64,000 nucleotides of DNA from the NCBI RefSeq assembly GCF_009754905.2, contig NZ_CP066775.1:3100001-3164000 (forward strand), in the 5' to 3' direction. A program made the position numbers and the translations under genes. Below are positions 8,387-17,815 of this stretch, piece after piece. The stretch is from Mucilaginibacter ginkgonis (GTDB lineage: Bacteria > Bacteroidota > Bacteroidia > Sphingobacteriales > Sphingobacteriaceae). The notes under the pieces were generated by a model. It made no database searches, was not told the DNA's origin, and saw only the letters and a list, made by a program, of their open reading frames with translations. Each line of letters starts with the position of its first letter. Positions within the stretch are counted from its first letter, which is position 1.

Positions 8387-9423
8387 ATGAAAAATCTTTT
8401 CACAACATTATTATTATTCTTTGCTTTTTTCTGTTTCGGTCAAAAGCCTGCCATAAGAGAAAAAGCACATAACATCTATTTTTATAAAAGTGATGGTTTA
8501 TCCGAGGTATCTACAAAAGACAGTGCAGAAATCATTCAGATTGTTAGTGAGCCCGACTCCGGTTCAGCACTATACAATGTTGAGGAATTTTATAAAAATG
8601 GCGTTCTACGCTTTGCCGGATCCTCTTCTACCTTACACCCGGCCTATCTTCAGGATCAGGGCATTCATTACTTTGCCAACGGGCGAAAAAAATTAATCAC
8701 TAATTATGAGGATGGGCAGTGTATTGGCAGAAGTTACTACTACTATCCCAATGGTAAAGTATGTTATGTAATAAATTGCTTAAAAAAGGACAGCCTTGAT
8801 ACAAAGAAAAGGAAAGTGGTTTACAGGGATACCCTATTTGAAGCTGCTTATGATTCTGCGGGCAAGGCCACATTAGAAAATGGCTACGGACATTTAACAA
8901 AATACGATAGTCTTTTAAGGACATTGAAGAAGAAGGGTTGGTAAACAATTTTAAGCGCGACGGCAAATGGCAAGGTCACAGCATTCGTTATAATTTGTCA
9001 TTCAATGAAGAATACAACAATGGTAAGCTTATCAACGGTACATCAATAGACCCGTCAGGGAATAAATACAATTACACAGTGCAAATGATTGCTGCTAACT
9101 ACAAAGGTGGCATAGTCAATTTCTGGCAGTATTTGGCCAAAACGTTACGATATCCCATGCCGTCAGTTACGGCACAGCGCCAGGGACAATTGCTTGTAAA
9201 ATTTACCATAGATCAAACAGGAAGGCCTGGAAATTATGAAATTCTGGTTCATGGAGATAAGTATATGGATGAAGAGGCTTTGAACGCTATTTCTTCTGCG
9301 AAAAACTGGTTGCCGGCTAAACATTACGGAAAACTCGTTACTTCATCAATCATTGTACCCATATTCTTTTGCTTTGGTAAACCTCAGCACTCGTTTGGCC
9401 GGGGTGTTTACGTTATCATTTGA
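8387..9423 (+). pseudogene. Paralogue 2 of the TonB-C-like array, broken by a frameshift
   Basis: From the ATG at 8387 (MKNLFTTLLLFFAFFCFGQ) the frame is homologous to its two neighbours up to about residue 175, then runs into a premature TGG TAA at 8939-8944. The rest of the homology (IEEEGLVNNFKRDG to the end at 9423) continues in another frame. Adding one T to the four-T run at 8913-8916 restores SLFKDIEEEGLVNN, which aligns with DFKAVTEEGPIENM of paralogue 1. The rebuilt protein would have about 345 residues. It is a pseudogene, a phase-variable gene or a base-calling error. Confidence 0.8.
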
Positions 9424-9477
9424 CCAAGGCAGCGCGAAAATTAAAAATGCTATTTTATATAAAACAATTGCTTTTCT

Positions 9478-10473
9478 ATGAAAAATCTTTTCACAATAAT
9501 TTTATTATTATTTACCCTTTTCTGTGTCGCTCAGAAACCTGTTACAAAGGAAAAAGCACAAAATGTTTATTTCCTTAAAAAGGATAGAACATCTGAAGTA
9601 TTCTCGAAAGACTCTGCTGATATTATTCTTGTTGTTACCGAGCCTGACAAAAGTGAGAAGTTATACGATGTGCAAGAATTTGGAAAAGGAGGCGATTTGA
9701 TAATGATTGGAAAATCCAGCAATGTCTTCCCATTGAAACTAGAAGGGCAAGTTGTCAGCTTTTATCCAAACAGAACAAGAAAATCAATTGAGAAGTATGT
9801 GTCTGGCCGGCGCGAGGGCGACGCTTACAAATATTATCCGTCAGGAAAAATGCATCTTGTTATGTCATACATGTCAAGAGACAGCCTTTTAAAGCGCAAT
9901 TTTCATGCTTTTTATCCCGATTCACTTTTTCAAGCTGCATACGATACAACAGGTAACGCTTTGGTAATAAATGGCAACGGTTATTTTAAATGCGCCGGCG
10001 ATGCTTTTACCGATGTTGCAGAAGAAGGACAAGTAATTGACGGAAAGAAAGCGGGTATGTGGAAAGGTTATGATAGTAAAGAAAAGGTATTGTTTACCGA
10101 ACGATACATTAATGGCAAACTAATAGAGGGGATTTCGACGGATTCGGCAGGAAAGCAATCTACATATGATAAACGTATAAAATACGCAAGCTTTAGGCAA
10201 CAGCCCATAGATTTTTACCGGTTTATCGGCACAACAGTGCGTTATCCCGCCAGGTCGCGTGAGTTGAACCACCAAGGTAGTGTTGTTATAACTCTACGGG
10301 TGAATACCGATGGATCGGCAGATAATTTTAAAGTTACGCACAGCATAGATCCACAAATGGACGCAGAAGCTTTAAGAGCGATAAAGCTTACCCCATCATG
10401 GTTGCCTGCAGAGCATTACGGTATAAAGAGAACGGAGTATTTTTCAATACCTATATCTTTTTATTTACAGTGA
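9478..10473 (+). CDS. Exported protein with MORN-like repeat and TonB-C-like domain, paralogue 3
   Basis: A 331-residue intact member of the array. It has a signal peptide (MKNLFTIILLLFTLFCVAQ), the shared start KEKAQNVYF, the element YKYYPSGKMHLVMSY and a TonB-C-like tail (VVITLRVNTDGSADNFKV, DAEALRAIKLTPSWLPA). Its first residues are almost identical to those of the broken paralogue 2 (MKNLFT), so these two are probably the youngest duplicates. The family appears to be specific to this lineage; function is unknown. It ends 6 bp before the convergent oxidoreductase gene. Confidence 0.8.
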   Translation: MKNLFTIILLLFTLFCVAQKPVTKEKAQNVYFLKKDRTSEVFSKDSADIILVVTEPDKSEKLYDVQEFGKGGDLIMIGKSSNVFPLKLEGQVVSFYPNRTRKSIEKYVSGRREGDAYKYYPSGKMHLVMSYMSRDSLLKRNFHAFYPDSLFQAAYDTTGNALVINGNGYFKCAGDAFTDVAEEGQVIDGKKAGMWKGYDSKEKVLFTERYINGKLIEGISTDSAGKQSTYDKRIKYASFRQQPIDFYRFIGTTVRYPARSRELNHQGSVVITLRVNTDGSADNFKVTHSIDPQMDAEALRAIKLTPSWLPAEHYGIKRTEYFSIPISFYLQ

Positions 10474-10479
10474 TAGTAA

Positions 10480-11874
10480 TTAAACTATCCTCATATTCTC
10501 TGCATCCCAATGGATCACTTTGTTTTCAAAGTAGCTGTCATTACAGGCTAGACATGGTGCTGCCGCGCGAAAGCCGAACACGGCGTTTTCAACAACCGGC
10601 TTGCCGGTACGGATGCTATCCATAAAGTTCGCAAAGTGATCATTTGACGCGTTGTAGCCATCCGGAGCATGATATAATATTTTATCGGTAGCTGGTGTCG
10701 CCTGATCCGTTGCAGAATATTTTTTGTTATAGTTAGCCATTAATTGTTTCTGCATGGCCTCTGGGTAAGTAAACAAAGAATCCCACCCGCCTATACCTGG
10801 CGCCACCGGCATCTTATTTTTGTACAAAGTAAATCCGTCACCTTCACCGGATAAATCAATTACGCCCTCACTTCCAACAATTTTTGTTGTTGAACGGTCG
10901 CCCTCGCCGCTTATAAAATTGACACGTAGAGTAACCTGAAAAGCCGGATGTTCTTTGGTATCAGGATATTCAAGTACGGCACTCATTACGTCTGGTACAT
11001 TTCTTCCATCTTTCCAAAATACAGTATTGCCTATGGAATAAATCTTATCCGGCCCTTTACTGCCCGTAATAAAGTGTATGCCGGATAGCAAATGCACGAA
11101 CAAGTCGCCTGCTACACCTGTACCATACTCCCGGTAATTTCTCCAACGGAAAAAGCGATTATTATCGTAGTCGTGCTTTACTTTTTCAGGCTCTTGAAAC
11201 CGCGCCCAATCTACTGTTTGCGGCCCGGCATCAAGCGGAATGGTATATTGCCAAGCACCCAGAGCGCTTTGACGGTTAAATGACGCCTCTATAGAGTTGA
11301 TCTTACCTATAGCCCCGCTGTGGTAAAGTTCGCGGGCCTTTTGATATGCTACGCTGCTTACCCGCTGGCTGCCTACCTGAAACACTGCTTTAGTTTCTTT
11401 TTGAGCTTGTATTTCTGCCAGTCCTTCACTTATATAATGCACCATCGGCTTTTCGCTATAAACCGCCTTGCCTTTACGCATTGCTTCAATGGCTATACGG
11501 CTGTGCCAGTTGTCACTGGTGGCAATGATCACGGCGTCAATGTCCTTTCGATCAAGTATTTGACGGTAATCGCTTGTTACGAACAAGGTCTGACCAAATA
11601 CTTCTTTTGCACGTTGTAAACGCCCGGTATACAAATCACAAACCCCTGCCAATTCAACACCCGGCACCGTAAGTGCTGCGTAAGTATCATTAAACCCCAT
11701 AATACCCATGCCTATGGTAGCAATGCGTATCTTGTCATTAGCTGTTATCCTCTTTTCAGAAAATAGAATGCGGCGGTCCATATCCTCTTTGGCAGCAAGG
11801 CTGCTTAGCCCGGCTGACGACAATAATATAGTGCTGCCAAATTGCTTCAGAAACTTACGGCGGTTTGTAGACAT
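10480..11874 (-). CDS. Tat-exported Gfo/Idh/MocA family oxidoreductase
   Basis: A 464-residue NAD(P)-dependent dehydrogenase-type protein. The N-terminus MSTNRRKFLKQFGSTILLSSAG is a twin-arginine signal, so the folded enzyme is probably sent to the periplasm. Residues about 50-60 form the Rossmann loop (IGMGIMGF), and SEKPMVHYI carries the family's EKP signature with the catalytic lysine. A C-terminal GFO/IDH domain follows (YREYGTGVAGDLFVHLLSG). Such enzymes oxidise or rearrange sugars and sugar-like substrates; the substrate cannot be read here. No sugar-catabolism genes are next to it. Monocistronic, convergent with the paralogue array. Confidence 0.88.
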   Translation of the reverse strand: MSTNRRKFLKQFGSTILLSSAGLSSLAAKEDMDRRILFSEKRITANDKIRIATIGMGIMGFNDTYAALTVPGVELAGVCDLYTGRLQRAKEVFGQTLFVTSDYRQILDRKDIDAVIIATSDNWHSRIAIEAMRKGKAVYSEKPMVHYISEGLAEIQAQKETKAVFQVGSQRVSSVAYQKARELYHSGAIGKINSIEASFNRQSALGAWQYTIPLDAGPQTVDWARFQEPEKVKHDYDNNRFFRWRNYREYGTGVAGDLFVHLLSGIHFITGSKGPDKIYSIGNTVFWKDGRNVPDVMSAVLEYPDTKEHPAFQVTLRVNFISGEGDRSTTKIVGSEGVIDLSGEGDGFTLYKNKMPVAPGIGGWDSLFTYPEAMQKQLMANYNKKYSATDQATPATDKILYHAPDGYNASNDHFANFMDSIRTGKPVVENAVFGFRAAAPCLACNDSYFENKVIHWDAENMRIV

Positions 11875-12181
11875 AGTTATATCAGTAAAATTTAAAATAA
11901 GTTATAAATCGCAGTTTTTGCCGGTTTTGGAAGCGCAAGCAGGGCTGCTAATTGGTATCACAATGTAATTATTTTTACAATGAAAAAGGCTGAAGCAAAA
12001 ATCTAAATATTTAACATACAGTAACTCCCTAAAATTCTAACTTTGCATCCCGACGCTGAAGTCGGTTTTCCATACTTCGAGCGCATAGATTTTTACAGCC
12101 AATAATTCATAGACAATGGTCCATTGCCCAAATGCGGGCCTTTCCTTTGAATTTTGACTTTTAACTTTTGAATTAAAGACT
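11875..12181. other. Divergent intergenic region upstream of carB
   Basis: This 307-bp AT-rich gap separates the divergent oxidoreductase and carB genes. It holds a consensus promoter box at 12038-12046 and, just after it, a small hairpin followed by T (CCGAC at 12050-12054 with GTCGG at 12061-12065). A second palindrome (CAATGG-T-CCATTG, near 12113) lies further into the leader. No open frame with coding character was seen. The 130-base leader of carB could hold an attenuator, but this is only a suggestion. Confidence 0.5.
12038..12046 (+). promoter_or_regulatory. -7 promoter box of carB
   Basis: TAACTTTGC fits the TAnnTTTG consensus exactly and lies 136 bp before the carB start, giving a long 5' leader with two small palindromes. 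Confidence 0.55.
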
Positions 12182-15001
12182 ATGCCTAAAGACACCTCTA
12201 TAAAATCTGTTTTGATCATCGGTTCGGGACCAATAATTATTGGCCAGGCTTGTGAGTTTGATTATGCCGGTTCGCAAGCATCTTTGTCGCTTAAAGACGA
12301 AGGTATCACCGTGTCCATTATAAACAGCAACCCGGCAACCATCATGACCGATAAGGTCATTGCCGACAATGTTTATTTGCTGCCGTTAAATTGCGAGAGT
12401 ATAGAGAAGATCTTACAGGAGCAGAAAATAGATGCGGTGCTGCCTACCATGGGCGGCCAAACTGCGTTGAACCTTTGCATTGAAGCAGATGAGCGCGGGC
12501 TATGGAAAAAATATGGCGTGCGCATTATTGGGGTTGATATTGCTGCTATAGAAAAAACAGAAAACCGCGAGGCTTTCCGCCAGTTGATGGTAGAAATTGG
12601 CGTGGGTGTAGCAACATCAAAGATCGCTAACTCTTTCCTTGAAGGTAAAGAGGCCGCGCAGCAGATCGGTTTCCCATTGGTTATTCGTCCAAGCTACACG
12701 CTTGGTGGTACCGGCGGTGGCTTTGTGCACAAAAAAGAAGAGTTTGATGCCGCACTTAGCCGCGGTTTACAGGCATCGCCAACGCACGAAGTTTTGGTTG
12801 AGCAGGCTGTATTGGGCTGGAAAGAATATGAGTTGGAGTTATTGCGCGATGGTAACGATAATGTAATCATTATCTGCTCTATTGAGAACTTCGATCCGAT
12901 GGGTATCCACACCGGCGACTCGATCACTGTTGCACCCGCCATGACCCTAAGCGACCGCTGTTATCAAAGCATGCGCGACCAGGCCATAAAAATGATGCGC
13001 GCCATTGGCAATTTCGCAGGTGGTTGTAACGTACAATTCTCTGTCAATCCTGCTGATGAAAGCATTATCGCTATCGAGATCAATCCGCGCGTAAGCCGTT
13101 CATCAGCATTGGCATCAAAAGCTACAGGTTATCCTATCGCGAAAATTGCTTCCAAGTTGGCTATTGGTTATAACCTGGACGAACTGGAAAACCAGATTAC
13201 TAAAACAACATCAGCCTACTTTGAGCCGACGCTGGATTATGTGATCGTTAAGATCCCTCGCTGGAACTTCGATAAATTTAAAGGCGCTAACAAATACCTG
13301 GGCTTGCAGATGAAATCTGTAGGTGAAGTGATGGGCATTGGCCGTAGTTTTTCTGAAGCTTTGCAAAAGGCTTGTCAAAGTCTGGAGATCGGCCGTGCAG
13401 GTCTAGGAGCGGATGGCCGCCAGAGCCGTAATCTGGAAGAAATTATGGAAAGCCTTGAACGCCCAAGCTGGGACAGGTTATTCCATGTATATGACGCATT
13501 AAGTCTGGGTGTGCCTATCGAGTCGGTGCGCAAAGCAACTAAAATAGACCGCTGGTTCTTAAACCAGATACAAGAATTAGTAAACTTTGAAAACGAATTG
13601 CGCCGCTATTCTGTCAATAATATTCCTGTTGATATTTTTAATACGGTAAAGCAAAAAGGATTTTCTGATGTGCAGATCGCGTGGATTTTGGGCGGAAATA
13701 CTACAGAAGAAGATGTTTACAAACGCCGAAAAGAACTTGGCCTAAATCGGGTTTACAAAATGGTAGATACCTGCGCTGCGGAGTTCCCGGCAAAGACGCC
13801 ATACTATTATTCGACTTACGAAGGCGAGAATGAATCCGTAGTATCTGACAAAAAGAAGATCATTGTGTTAGGTTCAGGCCCTAACCGTATTGGTCAGGGT
13901 ATTGAGTTTGATTACAGCTGCGTTCACGGCTTATTAGCGGCCAAAGAAGCGGGTTACGAAGCCATCATGATTAATTGTAACCCTGAGACCGTATCGACCG
14001 ACTTTAACATGGCCGATAAACTATACTTTGAGCCGGTATTCTGGGAGCATGTTCGCGAGATCATCGACTTGGAGAAACCCGAAGGTGTAATTGTACAACT
14101 TGGTGGCCAAACTGCCTTAAAGATGGCGGAAAAGCTGCATGAACATGGTATAAAGATCATCGGTACGTCTTTTAACGATATGGACATTGCCGAAGACCGA
14201 GGCCGTTTCTCTGACTTACTAAAAGAATTGGACATACCGTACCCGAAATATGGCGTCGCAGAAACAGCGGAGGAAGCCATCGAAGTAGCGCATGAAGTTG
14301 GCTATCCTGTTCTTGTCCGTCCAAGCTATGTATTAGGCGGTCAGGGAATGAGTATTGTCATCAACGATGAAGACCTGGAACGCGCGGTTGTTAATCTGCT
14401 AAAAAACCTGCCGGGTAACCGTGTATTAATAGACCATTTCTTAGACCGTGCTGCAGAAGCAGAGTCAGACTCAATTTGTGATGGTGAGGAAGTACATATA
14501 ATTGGTATGATGGAGCATATCGAGCCTGCCGGTATCCACTCAGGCGACTCATCTGCGGTATTACCGCCGTTTGATCTACCTGACACAGTATTAGAACAAA
14601 TGGACCGCTATTCTAAGAAAATAGCTAAAGCACTTAACGTAAAAGGTCTCCTTAATATACAGTTTGCAATAAAAGACGAAAAGGTGTATGTGATAGAAGC
14701 TAACCCTCGTGCATCGCGTACGGTGCCATTTATCGCCAAAGCTTACGATGTGCCATATATCAATATTGCAGCAAAGATTATGTTAGGTGTGAATACGCTT
14801 AAAGATTTCACCATTGTGCGCAAATTAGAGGGTTATGCCATTAAAGAGCCCGTATTCTCTTTCGATAAATTCCCGGAAGTAAACAAAGAATTAGGCCCAG
14901 AAATGAAATCGACGGGTGAAGCCATACGTTTTATACCAAATTTGCAGGACCCGTATTTCCGCCATTTATACAAAGAGAAATCAATGTATTTAAGCAGGTA
15001 A
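12182..15001 (+). CDS. carB: Carbamoyl-phosphate synthase large subunit without the allosteric domain
   Basis: CarB uses ATP, bicarbonate and ammonia from the CarA glutaminase to make carbamoyl phosphate for pyrimidines and arginine. The 939 residues contain both ATP-grasp halves: carboxyphosphate domain (from IIGSGPIIIGQACEFDY), oligomerisation region, and carbamoyl-phosphate domain (from VLGSGPNRIGQGIEFDYSC at about 560). E. coli CarB has 1073 residues; its last roughly 140, the MGS-like domain that binds UMP, IMP and ornithine, are missing. The protein ends soon after GPEMKSTGEAIRF at a clear stop with a terminator behind it, so the short form is genuine. I recall similarly short CarB in other Bacteroidota. 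carA is not adjacent. Confidence 0.97.
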   Translation: MPKDTSIKSVLIIGSGPIIIGQACEFDYAGSQASLSLKDEGITVSIINSNPATIMTDKVIADNVYLLPLNCESIEKILQEQKIDAVLPTMGGQTALNLCIEADERGLWKKYGVRIIGVDIAAIEKTENREAFRQLMVEIGVGVATSKIANSFLEGKEAAQQIGFPLVIRPSYTLGGTGGGFVHKKEEFDAALSRGLQASPTHEVLVEQAVLGWKEYELELLRDGNDNVIIICSIENFDPMGIHTGDSITVAPAMTLSDRCYQSMRDQAIKMMRAIGNFAGGCNVQFSVNPADESIIAIEINPRVSRSSALASKATGYPIAKIASKLAIGYNLDELENQITKTTSAYFEPTLDYVIVKIPRWNFDKFKGANKYLGLQMKSVGEVMGIGRSFSEALQKACQSLEIGRAGLGADGRQSRNLEEIMESLERPSWDRLFHVYDALSLGVPIESVRKATKIDRWFLNQIQELVNFENELRRYSVNNIPVDIFNTVKQKGFSDVQIAWILGGNTTEEDVYKRRKELGLNRVYKMVDTCAAEFPAKTPYYYSTYEGENESVVSDKKKIIVLGSGPNRIGQGIEFDYSCVHGLLAAKEAGYEAIMINCNPETVSTDFNMADKLYFEPVFWEHVREIIDLEKPEGVIVQLGGQTALKMAEKLHEHGIKIIGTSFNDMDIAEDRGRFSDLLKELDIPYPKYGVAETAEEAIEVAHEVGYPVLVRPSYVLGGQGMSIVINDEDLERAVVNLLKNLPGNRVLIDHFLDRAAEAESDSICDGEEVHIIGMMEHIEPAGIHSGDSSAVLPPFDLPDTVLEQMDRYSKKIAKALNVKGLLNIQFAIKDEKVYVIEANPRASRTVPFIAKAYDVPYINIAAKIMLGVNTLKDFTIVRKLEGYAIKEPVFSFDKFPEVNKELGPEMKSTGEAIRFIPNLQDPYFRHLYKEKSMYLSR

Positions 15002-15026
15002 GCTTAATATCCAGTGCATAATAAAA

Positions 15027-15055
15027 AGCGGAGCCCATCTAAGCACCGCTCTTTT
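15027..15055 (+). terminator. Terminator of carB
   Basis: AGCGGAGC pairs with GCACCGCT (one mismatch) and is followed by CTTTTATTT, 25 bp after the carB stop. Confidence 0.7.
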
Positions 15056-15060
15056 ATTTA

Positions 15061-15095
15061 GTGATTGCCACGTCACTACGTTCCTCGCAATGACT
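15061..15095 (-). repeat. Copy of a dispersed extragenic repeat
   Basis: On the minus strand the text GTCATTGCGAGGAACG is followed by TAGTGACGTGGCAATCAC, a pattern that I recall as a widespread extragenic repeat in bacteria of this group. It has short inverted arms (ATTGC and GCAAT) and sits in the carB-thiL convergent gap. Recognition is from memory. Confidence 0.5.
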
Positions 15096-15121
15096 TGGTT
15101 GAGGTATTTATCTAATTCTCA

Positions 15122-16165
15122 TTACTCAAACGCGTTCCAACCCTGGGCTTTTAGTTCATGTACCTGGCCGCTTTTCGAGATCAAGTTTAAGCCGGCAGCC
15201 GGCTCAGTTATATAACCAATGATGCTCACGTCTACATCATGCTTTATCTTGTCGTAGTCGGTTTGTTTAATGGTAAAAAGTAATTCATAGTCTTCGCCGC
15301 CGCTTAGCGCACATACAGTCGGATCCAGATTAAATTCGCGGGCGGTGTCATACGTCATTGGGTCAATGGGAATCTTTTCTTCATACAGATTACAACCTTT
15401 ATTACTCTGCTTACAAATGTGTAACAACTCAGAGGCTAACCCGTCTGACACATCGATCATAGCCGTTGGCTTTATTCCGCGTGACTTTAACAGATCCACG
15501 ACATCCACTCGCGCCTCAGGCTTTAACTGCCGCTCAACAATGTAATCTTTGCCTTCCAGGTCAGGCTGAATATTTGGATTTTCCAGATAAACCATTTTCT
15601 CGCGCTCTAATAATTGCAAACCGACATAGGCGCCACCTAAGTCTCCACTTACGCATATCAGGTCGCCTTCTTCGGCACCATTTCTATAGGTGATATCTTT
15701 TTCATCGGCATAACCTAAAACAGTTACACTTATTACCAATCCTTGTTTAGAAGCGGTTGTATCGCCACCGATCAGGTCTACACCATATTTTTCGCAGGCA
15801 ACGTAAATACCTTCATATAGATCTTCAATAGCTTCTAAAGTGTACTTACTGCTCATACCAATGGAAACCGTTACCTGCTGTGGTATAGCATTCATGGCAA
15901 AAATGTCGCTCAAGTTTACCTGTATCGCTTTGTATCCTAAATGCTTAAGCGGTGTATAGGCCAAATCGAAATGAATGCCTTCTAGTAACATATCAGTTGA
16001 TATCAATACTTTTTTATCGCCAGGGTTCAGCACCGCAGCATCATCGCCAATACCTTTTACTGTAGTACTTTTTTTGATCTCAAAGTTTTTGGTGAGGTGA
16101 TCTATCAGGCCAAATTCGCCTAACTCATTTATATTGGTTTTATCAGTGTTTTCAAACAAGTCCAT
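15122..16165 (-). CDS. thiL: Thiamine-monophosphate kinase
   Basis: ThiL phosphorylates thiamine monophosphate to the active cofactor thiamine pyrophosphate. The 347-residue protein has the AIR-synthase-like fold signatures: GEFGLIDHLTK, then VKGIGDDAAVL, LISTDMLLEGIHF, NLSDIFAMNAIPQ (Mg-ATP site), GGDTTAS, and DVSDGLASELLHI. The longest frame extends 38 codons upstream, but homology begins at the ATG at 16165. It stands alone on the minus strand, divergent from the nuclease gene, with no thi operon and no obvious TPP riboswitch nearby. Confidence 0.95.
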   Translation of the reverse strand: MDLFENTDKTNINELGEFGLIDHLTKNFEIKKSTTVKGIGDDAAVLNPGDKKVLISTDMLLEGIHFDLAYTPLKHLGYKAIQVNLSDIFAMNAIPQQVTVSIGMSSKYTLEAIEDLYEGIYVACEKYGVDLIGGDTTASKQGLVISVTVLGYADEKDITYRNGAEEGDLICVSGDLGGAYVGLQLLEREKMVYLENPNIQPDLEGKDYIVERQLKPEARVDVVDLLKSRGIKPTAMIDVSDGLASELLHICKQSNKGCNLYEEKIPIDPMTYDTAREFNLDPTVCALSGGEDYELLFTIKQTDYDKIKHDVDVSIIGYITEPAAGLNLISKSGQVHELKAQGWNAFE

Positions 16166-16298
16166 AGCCGCAAAAATACAATTTGTTACAGCCTTTTGTA
16201 TTAAGAATGATACGCAGCCTTGCGCTATTCTTAAAAATCGTAACAAAAAGTTAACATTTAACACTGCATCTTCGTACACTCAAATAAAAATTGAATTG

Positions 16299-17726
16299 AT
16301 GAAAAAAGGATTTCTACTACTTACACTTGCAGCCGCGACTATTTTTACGAGTTGTAAAAAAGACACGGCGTTATTTACTAACCCCTCGGACCCTTCGCTG
16401 ACCGTAACCCAAACAGCGTATTCTGTTACAGAAGATTTTGAACAAGGCACCAAAGCTGCTTATGCAACTGCCGACCTTACACTTAAAACAGGCTCATGGA
16501 ACTTTAATGATGCCTTGATAGGTAACATTGCCGGCGATGCAAAAAATGGCAACTGGAGCATACGGTTACGTGCCGGAAGCTTTTCGATGAACTTTGATGT
16601 CGCCAACCTTGATAAGATCGTTTTTAAACATGGTAAATATGGTAATGACGCATCATCGTCATGGCAGTTGTACATGTCGCGCGATAAAGGAAAAACATAT
16701 GTTCAGGTTGGAGCTGACTACTTGGAAACTGTAAACGCATTGGCAACAGACTCTGTAAGTATCGCGTCTGATGGCCCTGTCCGCTTTAAATTTCAAAAAG
16801 TAGGTACAGCGCAAACGCGTTTGAATTTTGATGACATCACTTTTAAAGGCCGTGGTGCATCTGGAATTGTTCTTACTGTGCCCGATACTGCCCCGGTAGA
16901 TACTGCAAGCACTGCAAAGGCGACAACGCCTCGCGGTGTAACTGTAGGCAGCGATGCACCGCCTGCAACCGGCGATAACAGCAATTTGCTATTCGGAAAC
17001 CCATCAAATGCTACAACAACAACAGCAATGTTAGACAATTACCTGCTTGACCAGGGATATTATGTAGAGTCTTACAGTGCGACCCGCGGCACACCTAACT
17101 GGGTAAGCTGGCATTTGGATAACACCAACAACACAAACGCGACTGCACGTCTTGATAACTTTGCTGGATTTACTGGTTTGCCAGCTAATGACTATGTGGT
17201 TCAAAGTAACAGCTATTCAGGTTCGGGATTTGACCGTGGACACAACTGCCCGTCTGCAGACCGTACCAGTTCTGTAAATGCGAATTCGTCGACATTCCTA
17301 ATGACGAATATGATTCCGCAAGCGCCGCAAAACAATCAGCAAACCTGGGCTAACCTTGAGAATTATCTGCGTGACCAGGTTACTGCAGGCAACGAAGTTT
17401 ATATCATTATGGGCAGCTATGGAACAGGGGGGACCGGTAGTTTAGGTAGTGCAAATACCATCAATAACGGTCACGTAACCGTACCAAGTAACGTTTGGAA
17501 AGTGGCGGTTATTTTGCCGAAAGGTAACGGCGACTTATTACGTGTATCTACTACAACTCGTGTGATAGCGGTTAATACACCAAACATCAACACTATTGAC
17601 AGTGACTGGAACAAATACATTGTAACCGTACGCAGCATTGAAACTGCGACAGGTTTGAATATACTTTCAGCCTTGCCACAGTCTGTACAAGACGCTATCG
17701 AGGTTAAAAAAGACGCCGGATCATGA
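16299..17726 (+). CDS. DNA/RNA non-specific endonuclease lipoprotein
   Basis: A 475-residue surface or periplasmic nuclease. The signal peptide ends in lipobox TSC (Cys19). Residues about 45-185 form a beta-sandwich-like module (VTEDFEQGTKAAY, NFDDITFKG), then a Thr/Pro-rich linker. From about 230 there is a NUC1/EndoG-type nuclease domain with the catalytic motif DRGHNCPSADRT (His315) and the metal-site region MIPQAPQNNQQTWANLE. The true start is the ATG at 16299; the longer frame overlaps thiL. Likely role is degrading external nucleic acid for nutrients. It is followed by a strong terminator. Confidence 0.92.
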   Translation: MKKGFLLLTLAAATIFTSCKKDTALFTNPSDPSLTVTQTAYSVTEDFEQGTKAAYATADLTLKTGSWNFNDALIGNIAGDAKNGNWSIRLRAGSFSMNFDVANLDKIVFKHGKYGNDASSSWQLYMSRDKGKTYVQVGADYLETVNALATDSVSIASDGPVRFKFQKVGTAQTRLNFDDITFKGRGASGIVLTVPDTAPVDTASTAKATTPRGVTVGSDAPPATGDNSNLLFGNPSNATTTTAMLDNYLLDQGYYVESYSATRGTPNWVSWHLDNTNNTNATARLDNFAGFTGLPANDYVVQSNSYSGSGFDRGHNCPSADRTSSVNANSSTFLMTNMIPQAPQNNQQTWANLENYLRDQVTAGNEVYIIMGSYGTGGTGSLGSANTINNGHVTVPSNVWKVAVILPKGNGDLLRVSTTTRVIAVNTPNINTIDSDWNKYIVTVRSIETATGLNILSALPQSVQDAIEVKKDAGS

Positions 17727-17772
17727 TCTTAGAATACCACGATTATGTGAATAACTTTATATAGTAACTCTG

Positions 17773-17806
17773 ACACCGATGGTAATTACCATCGGTGTTT
17801 TTTATT
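17773..17806 (+). terminator. Strong terminator behind the nuclease gene
   Basis: ACACCGATGGTAA (17773-17785) and TTACCATCGGTGT (17786-17798) form a perfect 13-bp inverted repeat, effectively an 11-bp stem with an AATT loop, followed by TTTTTATTTT. It ends just before the next gene's ATG. Confidence 0.9.
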
Positions 17807-17815
17807 TTAGATAAG

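Noticed and set aside
8905..8944. Programmed ribosomal frameshift in paralogue 2
   Set aside because: The text around the T run does not form a standard slippery heptamer in the right frame, and the paralogues have no such signal.
8938..9423. Separate 161-residue gene
   Set aside because: It starts inside the homology of paralogue 2 with no signal peptide; it is the 3' half of the frameshifted gene.
7353..10473. Functional TonB energy transducers
   Set aside because: They lack the N-terminal anchor and the proline-rich spacer, and exbB/exbD are absent nearby.
15345..16160. Plus-strand ORFs over thiL
   Set aside because: They overlap the clearly conserved thiL frame, have no recognisable motifs, and are mirror frames.
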